Source: Halorubrum sp. CBA1229
Lineage (GTDB): Archaea; Halobacteriota; Halobacteria; Halobacteriales; Haloferacaceae
Reading direction: 5' to 3'
Assembly: GCF_003721435.2 (NCBI RefSeq)
Contig: NZ_CP054585.1
Location: forward strand, 1,116,001 to 1,180,000
Length of the DNA stretch: 64,000 nucleotides
A program made the position numbers and the translations under genes. A model generated the notes under the pieces. It was not told where the DNA came from, searched no databases, and saw only the letters and a program-made list of their open reading frames with translations. Positions 31,197 through 38,120 of this stretch are shown in pieces. Positions within the stretch are counted from its first letter, which is position 1. Every line of letters starts with the position of its first letter.

Positions 31197-31808
31197 TTAG
31201 ACCCGGTCGATGTGGTCGTAGACCCGCTCGGTGGTCTGAATCGTCGCGTGCCGCAGGCGGTTCCGCACGTCGTAGAAGGAGTGACCCTCCTCGACGTTGA
31301 GCATCCGATAGGCGACGCTGTGCCGGAGCGTGTGCGGCGTCACCTGCTCCGGGTCACCTCGGCCGTGCAGCGTCATCGGTTCCACGTCGGCGGCGACTGC
31401 GGCCGCGGTGACGACGTTGCGGACGGACTCGGTCGTCATCCGGTCCGACTGTCGCGACGGCCAGAGCGCCGCGGTGTCCTTCCACCGGCCGGCGAGGTAG
31501 GTGCGGAGCGTCCGCACGGTCTCGTCGGCCAGCTCGATCTCGGTGTAGCTCGGCGTTCGGTCGGTCGGGTAGTCCTTTTGCAGGTCGGCCGGGAGCGCGA
31601 GCACACCGTCGTCGAGGTCGACGTGGTCGGCCTCGTTGAGCGCGACGCACTCGGCGACCCGGAGTCCGGAGTCGTAGAGCGTCGCGATCAGCGCGTCGTT
31701 TCGAGCGGCGAGGTACGGCGCGCTCGCTTCGACGGTCGCGGAGCGCATTCGGTCGACCTGTTCGGGCTTCAGCCAGACGGTCGCTTTCTCTTGAGTTTGG
31801 GTTTCCAT
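31197..31808 (-). CDS. single-domain tyrosine recombinase
   Basis: 203 residues, catalytic domain only. Arg-50 (DSGLRVAE), Lys-78 (LQKDY), His-159/Arg-162 (HTLRHS), His-187 (LRHAT) and Tyr-197 (ERVYDHI) are all present, so it should be active. It lacks the core-binding domain of the integrase at 17102. A leaderless promoter (TTTATAAAC at 31834-31842) serves it alone. Such short recombinases can invert or resolve internal segments or resolve genome multimers. Short repeats of its own 5' end lie just upstream. Confidence 0.88.
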   Translation of the reverse strand: METQTQEKATVWLKPEQVDRMRSATVEASAPYLAARNDALIATLYDSGLRVAECVALNEADHVDLDDGVLALPADLQKDYPTDRTPSYTEIELADETVRTLRTYLAGRWKDTAALWPSRQSDRMTTESVRNVVTAAAVAADVEPMTLHGRGDPEQVTPHTLRHSVAYRMLNVEEGHSFYDVRNRLRHATIQTTERVYDHIDRV

Positions 31809-31897
31809 TATTCGGGGTGTTTCGAGGTGGGTTGTTTATAAACGGTTCAGCGCGGGGGACGGGCGAGTTTGGGTTTCTGTATAGAGAATCCCAAACT
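31793..31897. repeat. direct and inverted repeats at the recombinase 5' end
   Basis: GAGTTTGGGTTT occurs at 31793-31804 (inside the recombinase codons 2-6) and again at 31865-31876. The reverse complement of its core, CCCAAACT, is at 31890-31897. These could be recombination cores or regulator-binding sites. Confidence 0.5.
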
Positions 31898-31930
31898 GGC
31901 CTGAAGCGTTACCACCCCTGCCATCTAATA

Positions 31931-31943
31931 GGGAATATATCCC
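31931..31943 (+). promoter_or_regulatory. promoter of the rightward microgene
   Basis: GGGAATATATCCC, a nearly symmetric site with a TATA core, lies 12-24 bp before the ATG at 31955. It is the only clear rightward promoter in the 20-36 kb part of the element. Confidence 0.5.
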
Positions 31944-31954
31944 ATAGTGTGAAC

Positions 31955-32041
31955 ATGAACGTCGGTGTTGCCGTCTTAGCTGGAATGTTCGCCTTTCTCG
32001 TATTCGCGATTGTGTACTTAGTTGTCCGCGAGTACATCTGA
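31955..32041 (+). CDS. 28-aa single-TM microprotein, opposite strand
   Basis: ATG at 31955 to TGA at 32039-32041. The entire peptide is one helix (MNVGVAVLAGMFAFLVFAIV, then YLVVREYI), the size of a small regulatory, holin-like or exclusion peptide. It is transcribed against the otherwise leftward gene series, from its own TATA site, between the two operon blocks. Confidence 0.55.
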   Translation: MNVGVAVLAGMFAFLVFAIVYLVVREYI

Positions 32042-32062
32042 GAACCTTCCTCAGTTAACTCA

Positions 32063-32977
32063 TCACTCGCCACGAGGCTCACCCCCGTCGGTCGCGACCT
32101 CGGCGGCCGCGATCTCGTCGCTCATCCATCCGATCTGTTCGAACATCCCGCCCTGGGCCTGCTCGACCTCTTGGAACGGGAACGAGACCGTCAACTCGCC
32201 CGGCGTGCGGAGCGCGTCGAAGACGCCGCGCTTCTCTAGCGGCTCGCGGTACTGCTGTCCGAGCAGTACCTCCAGCTCCACGTCGCGCGGATCCACGTCG
32301 TCGGTGGCCTCCGCGATCCACGCTGCGAGTCCCTCGTGGACGTTGAGCGCCCACAGATCGAGGCGCGTGTCGACCGGCTCACCAGACGGCAGCCGCGCGT
32401 CCGAGTCGACCGGAACGCCACGCCAGTCGTCGGGCGTCCGTTCGTAGTACTCGATCGGCTTCTCCGGGTGTAGCACGTCGTGCTCAGCGGAGAGGACCCG
32501 CCAGTCGTCTCGGAGTTCGCCGTAGCCGCCTTTGTTCGACCAGTAGGCGCCCTTGTACCGCTCCATCGCCGGCATCAGCCCGTCGTCTTCGTACTTCGAG
32601 CCGGAGCAACCGACCGCAGCGAGTCGGAGCGGGTCGCGGTCGCGGTGCGCTTCGATCGCTTCCGCAGCGTTGAGCGTGATCGACATCCCGTAGCTTCGAT
32701 CGCCGATCTCGGCGACGCCGCGCTCGATGTCCCGAAGGCCCCGCATCGCCGCCGGCAGCGTGTCGAAGGCGGTGGCGACGTTCGCCGCGAAGGTGCCGCG
32801 GACGCGCTCACCGGCCTCGGCGAGGATGTGGACGAGCAGCTTGTAGAGGTCGCGGTCGACGGGGTCGACCGTCACCGCGTGGCGGACCTCTCGGCAGAAC
32901 TCCTTGGCGACCACGAGGCCGCCGTTCGGCAGCTCGTGCTCGCGAGGAAGTTCGTCTCCAGATTGATCGCGGTTCAT
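32063..32977 (-). CDS. DUF6884-like protein
   Basis: 304 residues. The N-terminal helical half (VDPVDRDLYKLLVHILAEAG) precedes LRLAAVGCSGSKYEDDGLMP then RYKGAYWSNKGGYGELRDDWRVLSAEHDVLHPEKPIEYYE, the recognisable DUF6884 core with its C-S-x-S-K motif and LSA.H..L segment. This domain is frequent in phages and plasmids and is related to proteins around 7-deazaguanine/nucleotide chemistry, but its reaction is not established to my knowledge. Overlaps the following gene by 4 bp. Confidence 0.65.
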   Translation of the reverse strand: MNRDQSGDELPREHELPNGGLVVAKEFCREVRHAVTVDPVDRDLYKLLVHILAEAGERVRGTFAANVATAFDTLPAAMRGLRDIERGVAEIGDRSYGMSITLNAAEAIEAHRDRDPLRLAAVGCSGSKYEDDGLMPAMERYKGAYWSNKGGYGELRDDWRVLSAEHDVLHPEKPIEYYERTPDDWRGVPVDSDARLPSGEPVDTRLDLWALNVHEGLAAWIAEATDDVDPRDVELEVLLGQQYREPLEKRGVFDALRTPGELTVSFPFQEVEQAQGGMFEQIGWMSDEIAAAEVATDGGEPRGE

Positions 32978-33300
32978 GATCCGAGATGCTCACCTCGTTC
33001 GTAGCCGCATCCCGGGCACCTCCACCAAACGTGATCCTCGTCACCAACGTCGTTCATGCCGCCACCGCATCCCTGACACGGCCGATCAGTTCCTCCGTCA
33101 TCATGATCGACACCGCCGTCAGTGATCAGGACGCTATTTCTGGTTGGTGAAACTATTTGTTTGAAGCGTGAGGAATCCTGATTAGGGAGAAAATCCCTGG
33201 TTGTCAGAGGCAGAGCTGAATCCCGAGCTCCCTCTCCTCCCCATTCGGGATCAGTTTCATCGGCGGATCGATTGTCGCCGTCGCGGTTACGGTCGGTCAT
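32974..33300 (-). CDS. zinc-ribbon protein
   Basis: 108 residues from the ATG at 33300. A long disordered N-terminal part precedes CQGCGGGMNDVGDEDHVWWRCPGCGYERG, a CxxC...CxxC zinc ribbon at residues 75-104. Coupled to both neighbours by ATGA overlaps. Confidence 0.6.
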   Translation of the reverse strand: MTDRNRDGDNRSADETDPEWGGEGARDSALPLTTRDFLPNQDSSRFKQIVSPTRNSVLITDGGVDHDDGGTDRPCQGCGGGMNDVGDEDHVWWRCPGCGYERGEHLGS

Positions 33301-33437
33301 GCGGTCAACACCTTCCGGAACTCGTGGTGACAGACCTCGCACTCGTAGAACTCCACGCGGGTCTCGGGGTACTCGGCGCCGTTGTCGTCGACCAGCTCCA
33401 CCTCGGGAGCGCCGCAGTCGGGACAGGTGAGGCTCAC
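33297..33437 (-). CDS. 46-aa zinc-ribbon microprotein
   Basis: GTG at 33437 to TGA overlapping the next ATG. CPDCGAPEVELVDDNG and YECEVCHHEF supply two CxxC knuckles. A typical small zinc ribbon of haloarchaeal viruses and elements. Confidence 0.6.
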   Translation of the reverse strand: MSLTCPDCGAPEVELVDDNGAEYPETRVEFYECEVCHHEFRKVLTA

Positions 33438-33541
33438 CGGTCCAACACCTCCCGAAGCCGGTCGTTGAACACGGGATCGGTGAGCAGCAGCGTCGAGATG
33501 CTGTTCTCGGCGCCGTGACAGTCGTAGCCGGCGGAACTCAT
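33434..33541 (-). CDS. 35-aa microprotein
   Basis: ATG at 33541; stop overlaps the downstream GTG. MSSAGYDCHGAENSISTLLL then TDPVFNDRLREVLDR. Family not recognised; kept because of 4-bp overlaps on both sides. Confidence 0.45.
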   Translation of the reverse strand: MSSAGYDCHGAENSISTLLLTDPVFNDRLREVLDR

Positions 33542-33765
33542 CGGCCCACCTCGTGGTACTCGACGACGTGCGCCGCGTTCTGCCGGTCGTGGTCGACGAA
33601 CCGATCCTCGCCCGGTTCGACGTGGATCCGCTCCTCGTGGTCGCACGACAGGCACGTCACCTCGTAGATCCGGTGTCGCCACCGGTCCGCGCTGTCCTCG
33701 ACGTCCCGCTTTCCGCGGAGATCGACGTTCGGCGCCGCGCCGACGACGGTCGCGCCGTTACGCAT
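33538..33765 (-). CDS. 75-aa zinc-binding protein
   Basis: ATG at 33765. RHRIYEVTCLSCDHEERIHV holds one CxxC and FVDHDRQNAAHVVEYHEV supplies several His, suggesting a C2H2 site. The layout (CxxC, then H...H) matches the small elements' zinc-finger family seen also at 18339. Confidence 0.55.
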   Translation of the reverse strand: MRNGATVVGAAPNVDLRGKRDVEDSADRWRHRIYEVTCLSCDHEERIHVEPGEDRFVDHDRQNAAHVVEYHEVGR

Positions 33766-34225
33766 CGGTCTCACCCCGGTTGTAGGGGAGGAGGAATCCG
33801 AGGAACCAGACCATGATCGCGACCCACGCAGCGAGCAGCGGGTCGAACTCCGGGAACAGCCACACAACTGCGAGGATCGCGGGAATCGCGGGCCACGCGA
33901 TCACCAGCAGGGCGAAAGAGATCTCCGCACTCGTCTCCCTGCTCGGTAGCCAGTCGATCAGGTCGTTTCGGTATCGGCGCCAGCCGGAGATCCACCGTTC
34001 GACGGGGTCGGCGCCGCTCAGTCGCACCTTCGCGAGGAGCCGGTCGCGGTAGGTGACCTCGAAAGACGGCTTCTCGACGTCGTCCCACCGGAGCGGCCGG
34101 CGGGGACGATCGTGGCCGTCGGTCACGCACTCGTCGAGCTGGTAGCCGACCCACGCCGTGCACTTCGGGCAGTACCACGGCGATTTCGAGCGGTCGCGGT
34201 CCTCTCGCGTCTCGCCGTCGGTCAT
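33758..34225 (-). CDS. zinc-ribbon membrane protein
   Basis: 155 residues from the ATG at 34225. WYCPKCTAWVGYQLDEC is a partial zinc ribbon near residue 18, followed by a soluble region and two membrane helices (FALLVIAWPAIPAILAVVWL and LLAAWVAIMVWFLGFLL). Overlaps both neighbours. May sense or modify the host membrane; function unknown. Confidence 0.6.
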   Translation of the reverse strand: MTDGETREDRDRSKSPWYCPKCTAWVGYQLDECVTDGHDRPRRPLRWDDVEKPSFEVTYRDRLLAKVRLSGADPVERWISGWRRYRNDLIDWLPSRETSAEISFALLVIAWPAIPAILAVVWLFPEFDPLLAAWVAIMVWFLGFLLPYNRGETDA

Positions 34226-34395
34226 GCGGAATCGCCCCCGCTGAACCGGTCTGCCATCCACTTCGCGCAGTCCATACAGTAGCCCCGGAGCGTCCAGTAG
34301 ACCGCCTCGCTCGGGTCCTGTCGAACGTCGCCAGCGTTGGTGTAGTGGCGAGCGGACCGCCAGCGGCACCGGTGGCAGGACATCTCGGTTCTCAT
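34222..34395 (-). CDS. 57-aa zinc microprotein
   Basis: ATG at 34395. CHRC at 7-10 and CMDC at 40-43 flank RWRSARHYTNAGDVRQDPSE. One-zinc ribbon type; function unknown. ATGA overlaps on both sides. Confidence 0.55.
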   Translation of the reverse strand: MRTEMSCHRCRWRSARHYTNAGDVRQDPSEAVYWTLRGYCMDCAKWMADRFSGGDSA

Positions 34396-34838
34396 CGGCT
34401 CACCTCGTCGTCGAGGGCGGCCGTCGGCGGATGCACGGTCACGAACACCGCTCGGATGTGCGGCGTCACCGCGATCAGTCCGGCCTTCTTCAGCGGCGAG
34501 AGCACCATCGACCGCACAGAGTCGCTCGGTACGTTGGTCTCGCTCGCGACCATCGCTTTCGCGGCGCCGACTTCGACCATCTGATCGTCGCCGGTCGCCT
34601 CTCGCAGCGTCTTGTACCCGCTCTGTGCGGTCGGCGGGAGCCCGGCCAGCGCCGCGGACATCACCTCGTCGCTGTCGCGGTCGGAGTCGCTCTCGTCGCC
34701 GATGAACGCCGTTCGCAGCGCGTGCCGCATCGCTTCCGACTTCGATCCGTGCTCTTCCACCGCGTCGTCGAGCGCGTCGAGCAGGTCGTCGTCTCTCACT
34801 CGTGCAGCCACTCGCGTCCCGCTCGGCTCGGTGCTCAT
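34392..34838 (-). CDS. transcription regulator (RHH plus winged helix-like)
   Basis: 148 residues from the ATG at 34838. RVAARVRDDDLLDALDDAVE and GSKSEAMRHALRTAF form a ribbon-helix-helix segment; the C-terminal half (AAKAMVASETNVPSDSVRSM then LSPLKKAGLIAVTP) resembles a winged helix. Probably an early regulator of the element, acting on the repeat region just upstream. Confidence 0.6.
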   Translation of the reverse strand: MSTEPSGTRVAARVRDDDLLDALDDAVEEHGSKSEAMRHALRTAFIGDESDSDRDSDEVMSAALAGLPPTAQSGYKTLREATGDDQMVEVGAAKAMVASETNVPSDSVRSMVLSPLKKAGLIAVTPHIRAVFVTVHPPTAALDDEVSR

Positions 34839-35077
34839 CGACTCACCTCGCTTCCGGTGACGACACTCGGCCGAGCAACCGCGCGCAGCGGCGCGCGCGC
34901 CGCCTCCAAGTACGCACGCACACCGCACACACGCAGGGGTAGAGACCGATTTTGACAGGCACCCCCGTGTGTTTGACAAAACCCGATTCCGGCAGTAGAC
35001 CCATCTTTACCCCCGGTTATCTCGGAATCGGCGTGTTTGACAGAGTCCGCGTTTGTCAAACAAACTGCGGCGGTCAT
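34835..35077 (-). CDS. 80-aa ORF overlapping TGTCAAA repeats (uncertain)
   Basis: ATG at 35077 overlaps the upstream TGA and the end overlaps the downstream ATG, like real genes in this operon. However its codons cover four TGTCAAA-type repeats and a biased GC run, and the sequence (CLTNADSVKHADSE, CQTHGGACQN) mirrors those repeats. It may be a gene with embedded operators, or regulatory DNA that stays open by chance. Confidence 0.35.
   Translation of the reverse strand: MTAAVCLTNADSVKHADSEITGGKDGSTAGIGFCQTHGGACQNRSLPLRVCGVRAYLEAARAPLRAVARPSVVTGSEVSR
34951..35061. repeat. TTTGACA repeats (iteron/operator-like)
   Basis: TTTGACA occurs at 34951, 34972 and 35036, and as the inverse TGTCAAA at 35054. 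The last lies within GTTTGTCAAAC (35051-35061), a perfect 11-bp palindrome. Clustered direct and inverted copies within 110 bp resemble operator or replication-initiator sites. Confidence 0.6.
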
Positions 35078-35709
35078 CGGTCCACCCCCTCACCGAGTAG
35101 GCGACGATCGTCGGTGACCCCGTCGCGACGGGCGTCGGTGCCACCGTCGGCGCGGAGCTGCTCCTCGTGCTCGGCGACCTTCTCGCGAGCGACCCGGAGC
35201 CGGTTCGAGACCGTGCCGGGCGACGAGTAGCCCTGTTCGCGCTGGAACTCCCGGACGCCCTTGTCGCCGAGTTCGCACGCCAGATACGCCTCTCGCTGCT
35301 TCTCTGTGAGGTACGGGTAGCGACGTTCCGCGGGGTCGGCGGCGTCGAGGTCGCAGATCCGGACCACTCGCCCGTTGATGTCGCGCTCCGGCGTCACGCC
35401 CTTCCACGCGGCCTTACGGACGGCGCAGAGGTGGACACACGGCCCCTCGTTGTACTCCCAGCCCTTGCAGTCGCAGAGACCGACGTGATGGTCTCCCTCG
35501 CGGGCCAGAACGACGTGGTGCCACTCCTCGCCCTCGGGGCTCTTCACCTTGAACGCGAGCCGGGACACGGTCTTGATGTCCGACTCGTAGGGGACCGCCT
35601 TCTTCCAGCTCGTATCGTCCGTGCCGGCGAGCCGCTCGAAGTTGATCGACTCGCCGATCTGCGTGTCGACGCGACCGGCCGCCTCGAACGCGCTGTGTGT
35701 CTGGCTCAT
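35074..35709 (-). CDS. SWIM zinc-finger and helix-turn-helix protein
   Basis: 211 residues. CDCKGWEYNEGPCVHLCAVR (about residues 79-98) is a SWIM finger (CxC...CxH). After it, LTEKQREAYLACELGDKGVR and SSPGTVSNRLRVAREKVAEH resemble a sigma-region-4-like helix-turn-helix. SWIM proteins bind DNA or protein, and in haloarchaeal viruses sit in early regulatory blocks. Its stop overlaps the next start by 4 bp. Confidence 0.75.
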   Translation of the reverse strand: MSQTHSAFEAAGRVDTQIGESINFERLAGTDDTSWKKAVPYESDIKTVSRLAFKVKSPEGEEWHHVVLAREGDHHVGLCDCKGWEYNEGPCVHLCAVRKAAWKGVTPERDINGRVVRICDLDAADPAERRYPYLTEKQREAYLACELGDKGVREFQREQGYSSPGTVSNRLRVAREKVAEHEEQLRADGGTDARRDGVTDDRRLLGEGVDR

Positions 35710-36092
35710 CGCTGCCCCCCGTCGGCGGCGTAGTAGTCCATCACCGGCTCCGGCGGATCCGGCCGGTCACCGGGGCACCGAGCGCCGCGGATGAACGTGC
35801 CGACCGAACCGGCGCCGGGGTCCTCGACGTGGTCCCGGATCGACTCGACGACGTCCGACTCCGGCACCTCGTGTTTGCTGTCGATCGTGCCGTCCGCCAT
35901 CACGCTGACGCGGTAGTAGGCGCCGTCTTCGCGGAGGTAGCCGGACCATCCGGAGTTGTCCTTCCAGAACGGCAGCTCGCCGTCCTCGTCGAACAGCTCC
36001 GAAAACGTGCGCCGCTCGGTTTGGACGACCTCGATCGTCTCGTCGTCGAGGTCGACGTTCGTCTCAGTCGTCCGCTCACCGTCTCTTCTCAC
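35706..36092 (-). CDS. first leftward gene inside attR
   Basis: 128 residues from a GTG at 36092. Acidic, with IEVVQTERRTFSELFDEDGE and SGYLREDGAYYRVSVMADGT; no cysteines, no membrane helix. Overlaps the SWIM gene by 4 bp and heads the 36.1-32.1 kb block. Family not recognised. Confidence 0.55.
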   Translation of the reverse strand: MRRDGERTTETNVDLDDETIEVVQTERRTFSELFDEDGELPFWKDNSGWSGYLREDGAYYRVSVMADGTIDSKHEVPESDVVESIRDHVEDPGAGSVGTFIRGARCPGDRPDPPEPVMDYYAADGGQR

Positions 36093-36258
36093 GCCTCACC
36101 ACCTCGCATTTCCTTCGCGGGACGGCGAGGGGATGATGCGGCCGCCTCTTTCACTCGGATCGCGGATCTTCTTCTTTCCGCTCTTCTCCGATCTGAAATC
36201 GGACGGATAGCTCTTCTACTTCCCGTCTGAGTACCTTCGCAGAAACGAGAGACTGCTA

Positions 36259-36272
36259 TGGACTCGCGGGGA
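36259..36272. repeat. attR candidate within tRNA-Ala
   Basis: TGGACTCGCGGGGA covers the discriminator base, the 3' acceptor strand and part of the T stem, and is identical to 17024-17037. The integrated element therefore lies downstream of the tRNA's 3' end. Confidence 0.75.
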
Positions 36273-36330
36273 TTTGAACCCCGGGCCTCTTCCTTGCGAA
36301 GGAAGCGATCTGCCGCTGATCTACGAGCCC
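36259..36330 (-). tRNA. tRNA-Ala (CGC anticodon)
   Basis: 72 nt from G1 at 36330 to the discriminator A at 36259. Acceptor GGGCTCG pairs with CGAGTCC and includes the G3:U70 pair that identifies tRNA-Ala. The anticodon stem CTTCC/GGAAG closes the loop TTCGCAA, giving CGC. The T arm is CGGGG-TTCAAAT-CCCCG. No intron and no encoded CCA. Its 3' end is the attachment site of the provirus, which leaves the tRNA intact. Confidence 0.95.
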
Positions 36331-36490
36331 GCACCCGAAACCAATCGCCGTTCGTATTTGTACCTTACCTTTCGACGACCCGCACGCGGGTGGTTCGCAG
36401 GCGACGACGGCCCCGAGCTCGCGACGACGGGCGCCGGTACCGACGGGATTAGGTGGCCTCCCCTGCGACGTTCACTCGAAGCAGGCGGCG

Positions 36491-36518
36491 TATTTAATAG
36501 TCTTAACGTGTTTAACGT
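36491..36518 (+). promoter_or_regulatory. promoter and possible RbkR operator
   Basis: TATTTAATA at 36491-36499 is the TATA box. Directly after it, TTAACGT occurs at 36503-36509 and 36512-36518, a 9-bp direct repeat covering the transcription start. RbkR is known to repress riboflavin genes in archaea, so an autoregulatory site is expected here; the assignment of this repeat is inference. Confidence 0.45.
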
Positions 36519-36576
36519 TTTTGAGACGCATCCCATATTCGTTACACTTTTGCGTGCGCGCGACTCAGATCCGGAC

Positions 36577-37356
36577 ATGGCAGAAGCGACGGCGACGACG
36601 GACCCCGACCCGGCCGCGATCGCGGCCCTGAAACACGTCGGGCTCGTCGGCGGCCTGACCGAGACGAAGGTGTCGTGCGCGGCCCTGGGCGACCGGCTCG
36701 ACGCCTCGACACAGACCGCCTCGCGGCGGCTGCAGACCCTCGAATCCGCGGGCTACATCGAGCGCGACGTGGTCGGCGACGGCCAGTGGGTGCGCGTCAC
36801 CGACGCGGGCGAGGCGGCCCTCCGCGCCGAGTACGCCGACTACCGCCGCCTGTTCGAGAGCGACGTCGAGCTCGTCCTCCGCGGCGCCGTCACCGGCGGG
36901 ATGGGCGAGGGACGCCACTACATCACCCTGCCCGGCTACGCCGAGCAGTTCCGGTCGCGGCTCGGCTACGAGCCGTTCCCGGGCACGCTCAACGTCGACC
37001 TGACCGAGGAGAGCGTCCGGCGCCGCGGTGAGATGGCCGGCATCGACGCGGTCCCCATCGACGCGTGGGAGGACGAGGACCGGACCTACGGCGCGGCCTC
37101 GTGTTACGGCGTCACCCTCGTCGCCGGCGACGAGCGCTACGAGGAGGTCCACGCGATCGTCCCCGACCGGACCCACCACGACGACGACCAGCTGGAGCTG
37201 ATCGCGCCCGACCGCCTCCGCGACGAGCTCGCGCTCGACGACGGCGACGAGGTCGAGGTCCGCGTGGCCGCGACGAGCCGGGCGGACCGGCCCGGCGAGG
37301 ACGACACGGAGGGGGACGCGAGCGACCGCGACGCCCCCGGGACGGAGGTGGCCTGA
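36577..37356 (+). CDS. rbkR: CTP-dependent riboflavin kinase with HTH regulator domain
   Basis: 259 residues from the ATG at 36577. Residues 1-95 form a winged helix-turn-helix ([29 protein letters not shown]). Residues 105-235 are the archaeal riboflavin kinase: [30 protein letters not shown] and later [19 protein letters not shown]. It makes FMN from riboflavin using CTP and, through the HTH, regulates riboflavin genes. Its TGA overlaps the ribB ATG, so the two are one operon. Confidence 0.92.
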   Translation: MAEATATTDPDPAAIAALKHVGLVGGLTETKVSCAALGDRLDASTQTASRRLQTLESAGYIERDVVGDGQWVRVTDAGEAALRAEYADYRRLFESDVELVLRGAVTGGMGEGRHYITLPGYAEQFRSRLGYEPFPGTLNVDLTEESVRRRGEMAGIDAVPIDAWEDEDRTYGAASCYGVTLVAGDERYEEVHAIVPDRTHHDDDQLELIAPDRLRDELALDDGDEVEVRVAATSRADRPGEDDTEGDASDRDAPGTEVA

Positions 37357-38120
37357 TGCGGACCGACATCGACGCGGACGGCGACGCGGAGGTCGCCCCC
37401 GACGCCGAGGCCGGCGCGGCCGCCGACGCGGGATCCGACCGAGAGACGACCGACGCGGCCGAGTCGGTGGCGCGCGCGCTCGACGCCTTCCGCGCCGGCG
37501 ACCCGGTCTGCGTCCACGACTTCGCCGACCGCGAGGGCGAGACGGACATCGTCTACCCGGCCGGCGCCGTCGACGAGTCGGCCGTCGCGCACATGCGGAA
37601 CGACGCCGGCGGGCTGATCTGCGTCGCGGTCGGGGACCCCGTCGCGGACGCGTTCGGGCTCCCGTTCCTCGCGGACGCGCTCGACCACCCCGCGGTCGAC
37701 GACGACCCCGACTACGACGACCGCTCCTCGTTCTCGCTCCCCGTGAACCACCGCGAGACGTTCACCGGGATCACCGACGAGGACCGCGCCCGCACGATCG
37801 TCGAGCTCGCGGGCGCGGCCGCCGCAGTCGACGCCGACCCCGCGGGGTACGGCCCCGAGGACTTCGCGGCGGAGTTCCGCGCGCCCGGCCACGTCCACGT
37901 GCTGCGCGGCGACCGCGACGGGCTGGGCGGCCGGACCGGCCACACGGAGCTCGGGCTGGCGATGGCCGAGGCCGTCGACGCCGCCCCCGCCGCCGTGGTC
38001 TGCGAGATGCTCGACGACGAGACGGGCGCGGCGCTGACGCCCGCGGACGCCGAGGCGTACGCCCGCCGCCGCGGGATCCCGTACGTCGAGGGCGCCGCGC
38101 TCGTCGAGGCGCTTAAATAA
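37356..38120 (+). CDS. ribB: 3,4-dihydroxy-2-butanone 4-phosphate synthase
   Basis: 254 residues. A halophilic Asp/Ala-rich leader of about 45 residues precedes the enzyme: VHDFADREGETDIVYPAGAV (acidic active-site loop), HMRNDAGGLICVAVGD, then FRAPGHVHVLRGDRDGLGGR and GHTELGLAMAEAV with the catalytic His region. It converts ribulose 5-phosphate to the four-carbon precursor of riboflavin. Coupled to rbkR. The TAA stop lies in the TATA-like start of structured element copy 2. Confidence 0.92.
   Translation: MRTDIDADGDAEVAPDAEAGAAADAGSDRETTDAAESVARALDAFRAGDPVCVHDFADREGETDIVYPAGAVDESAVAHMRNDAGGLICVAVGDPVADAFGLPFLADALDHPAVDDDPDYDDRSSFSLPVNHRETFTGITDEDRARTIVELAGAAAAVDADPAGYGPEDFAAEFRAPGHVHVLRGDRDGLGGRTGHTELGLAMAEAVDAAPAAVVCEMLDDETGAALTPADAEAYARRRGIPYVEGAALVEALK

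Larger units (their letters stand above)
17024..36272. mobile_element. integrated provirus (SH1/SNJ1-like candidate), 19.2 kb
   Basis: A 14-bp repeat TGGACTCGCGGGGA flanks the element: 17024-17037 on the left, and 36259-36272 within the 3' end of tRNA-Ala on the right. The tyrosine integrase is the first gene inside the left end. Inside are more than 40 tightly overlapping genes, nearly all leftward. They encode a packaging-type ATPase, two candidate capsid proteins, many small membrane proteins, a spike-like protein, ribbon-helix-helix regulators and zinc-ribbon microproteins. This composition fits tailless icosahedral viruses with an internal membrane. No tail, terminase or portal genes are visible. 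Confidence 0.75.

Noticed and set aside
32063-32977. DUF6884 gene as a DNA-modification enzyme of the virus
   Set aside because: The domain is related to 7-deazaguanine-linked proteins, but no Tgt/DpdA-like or biosynthetic gene is in the element, so a modification pathway cannot be supported.
36160-36250. Leftward stretch ending [20 protein letters not shown]... near attR
   Set aside because: It looks protein-like but has no start codon between an upstream stop and the motif, so it was not called. It could be the tail of a gene cut by integration.
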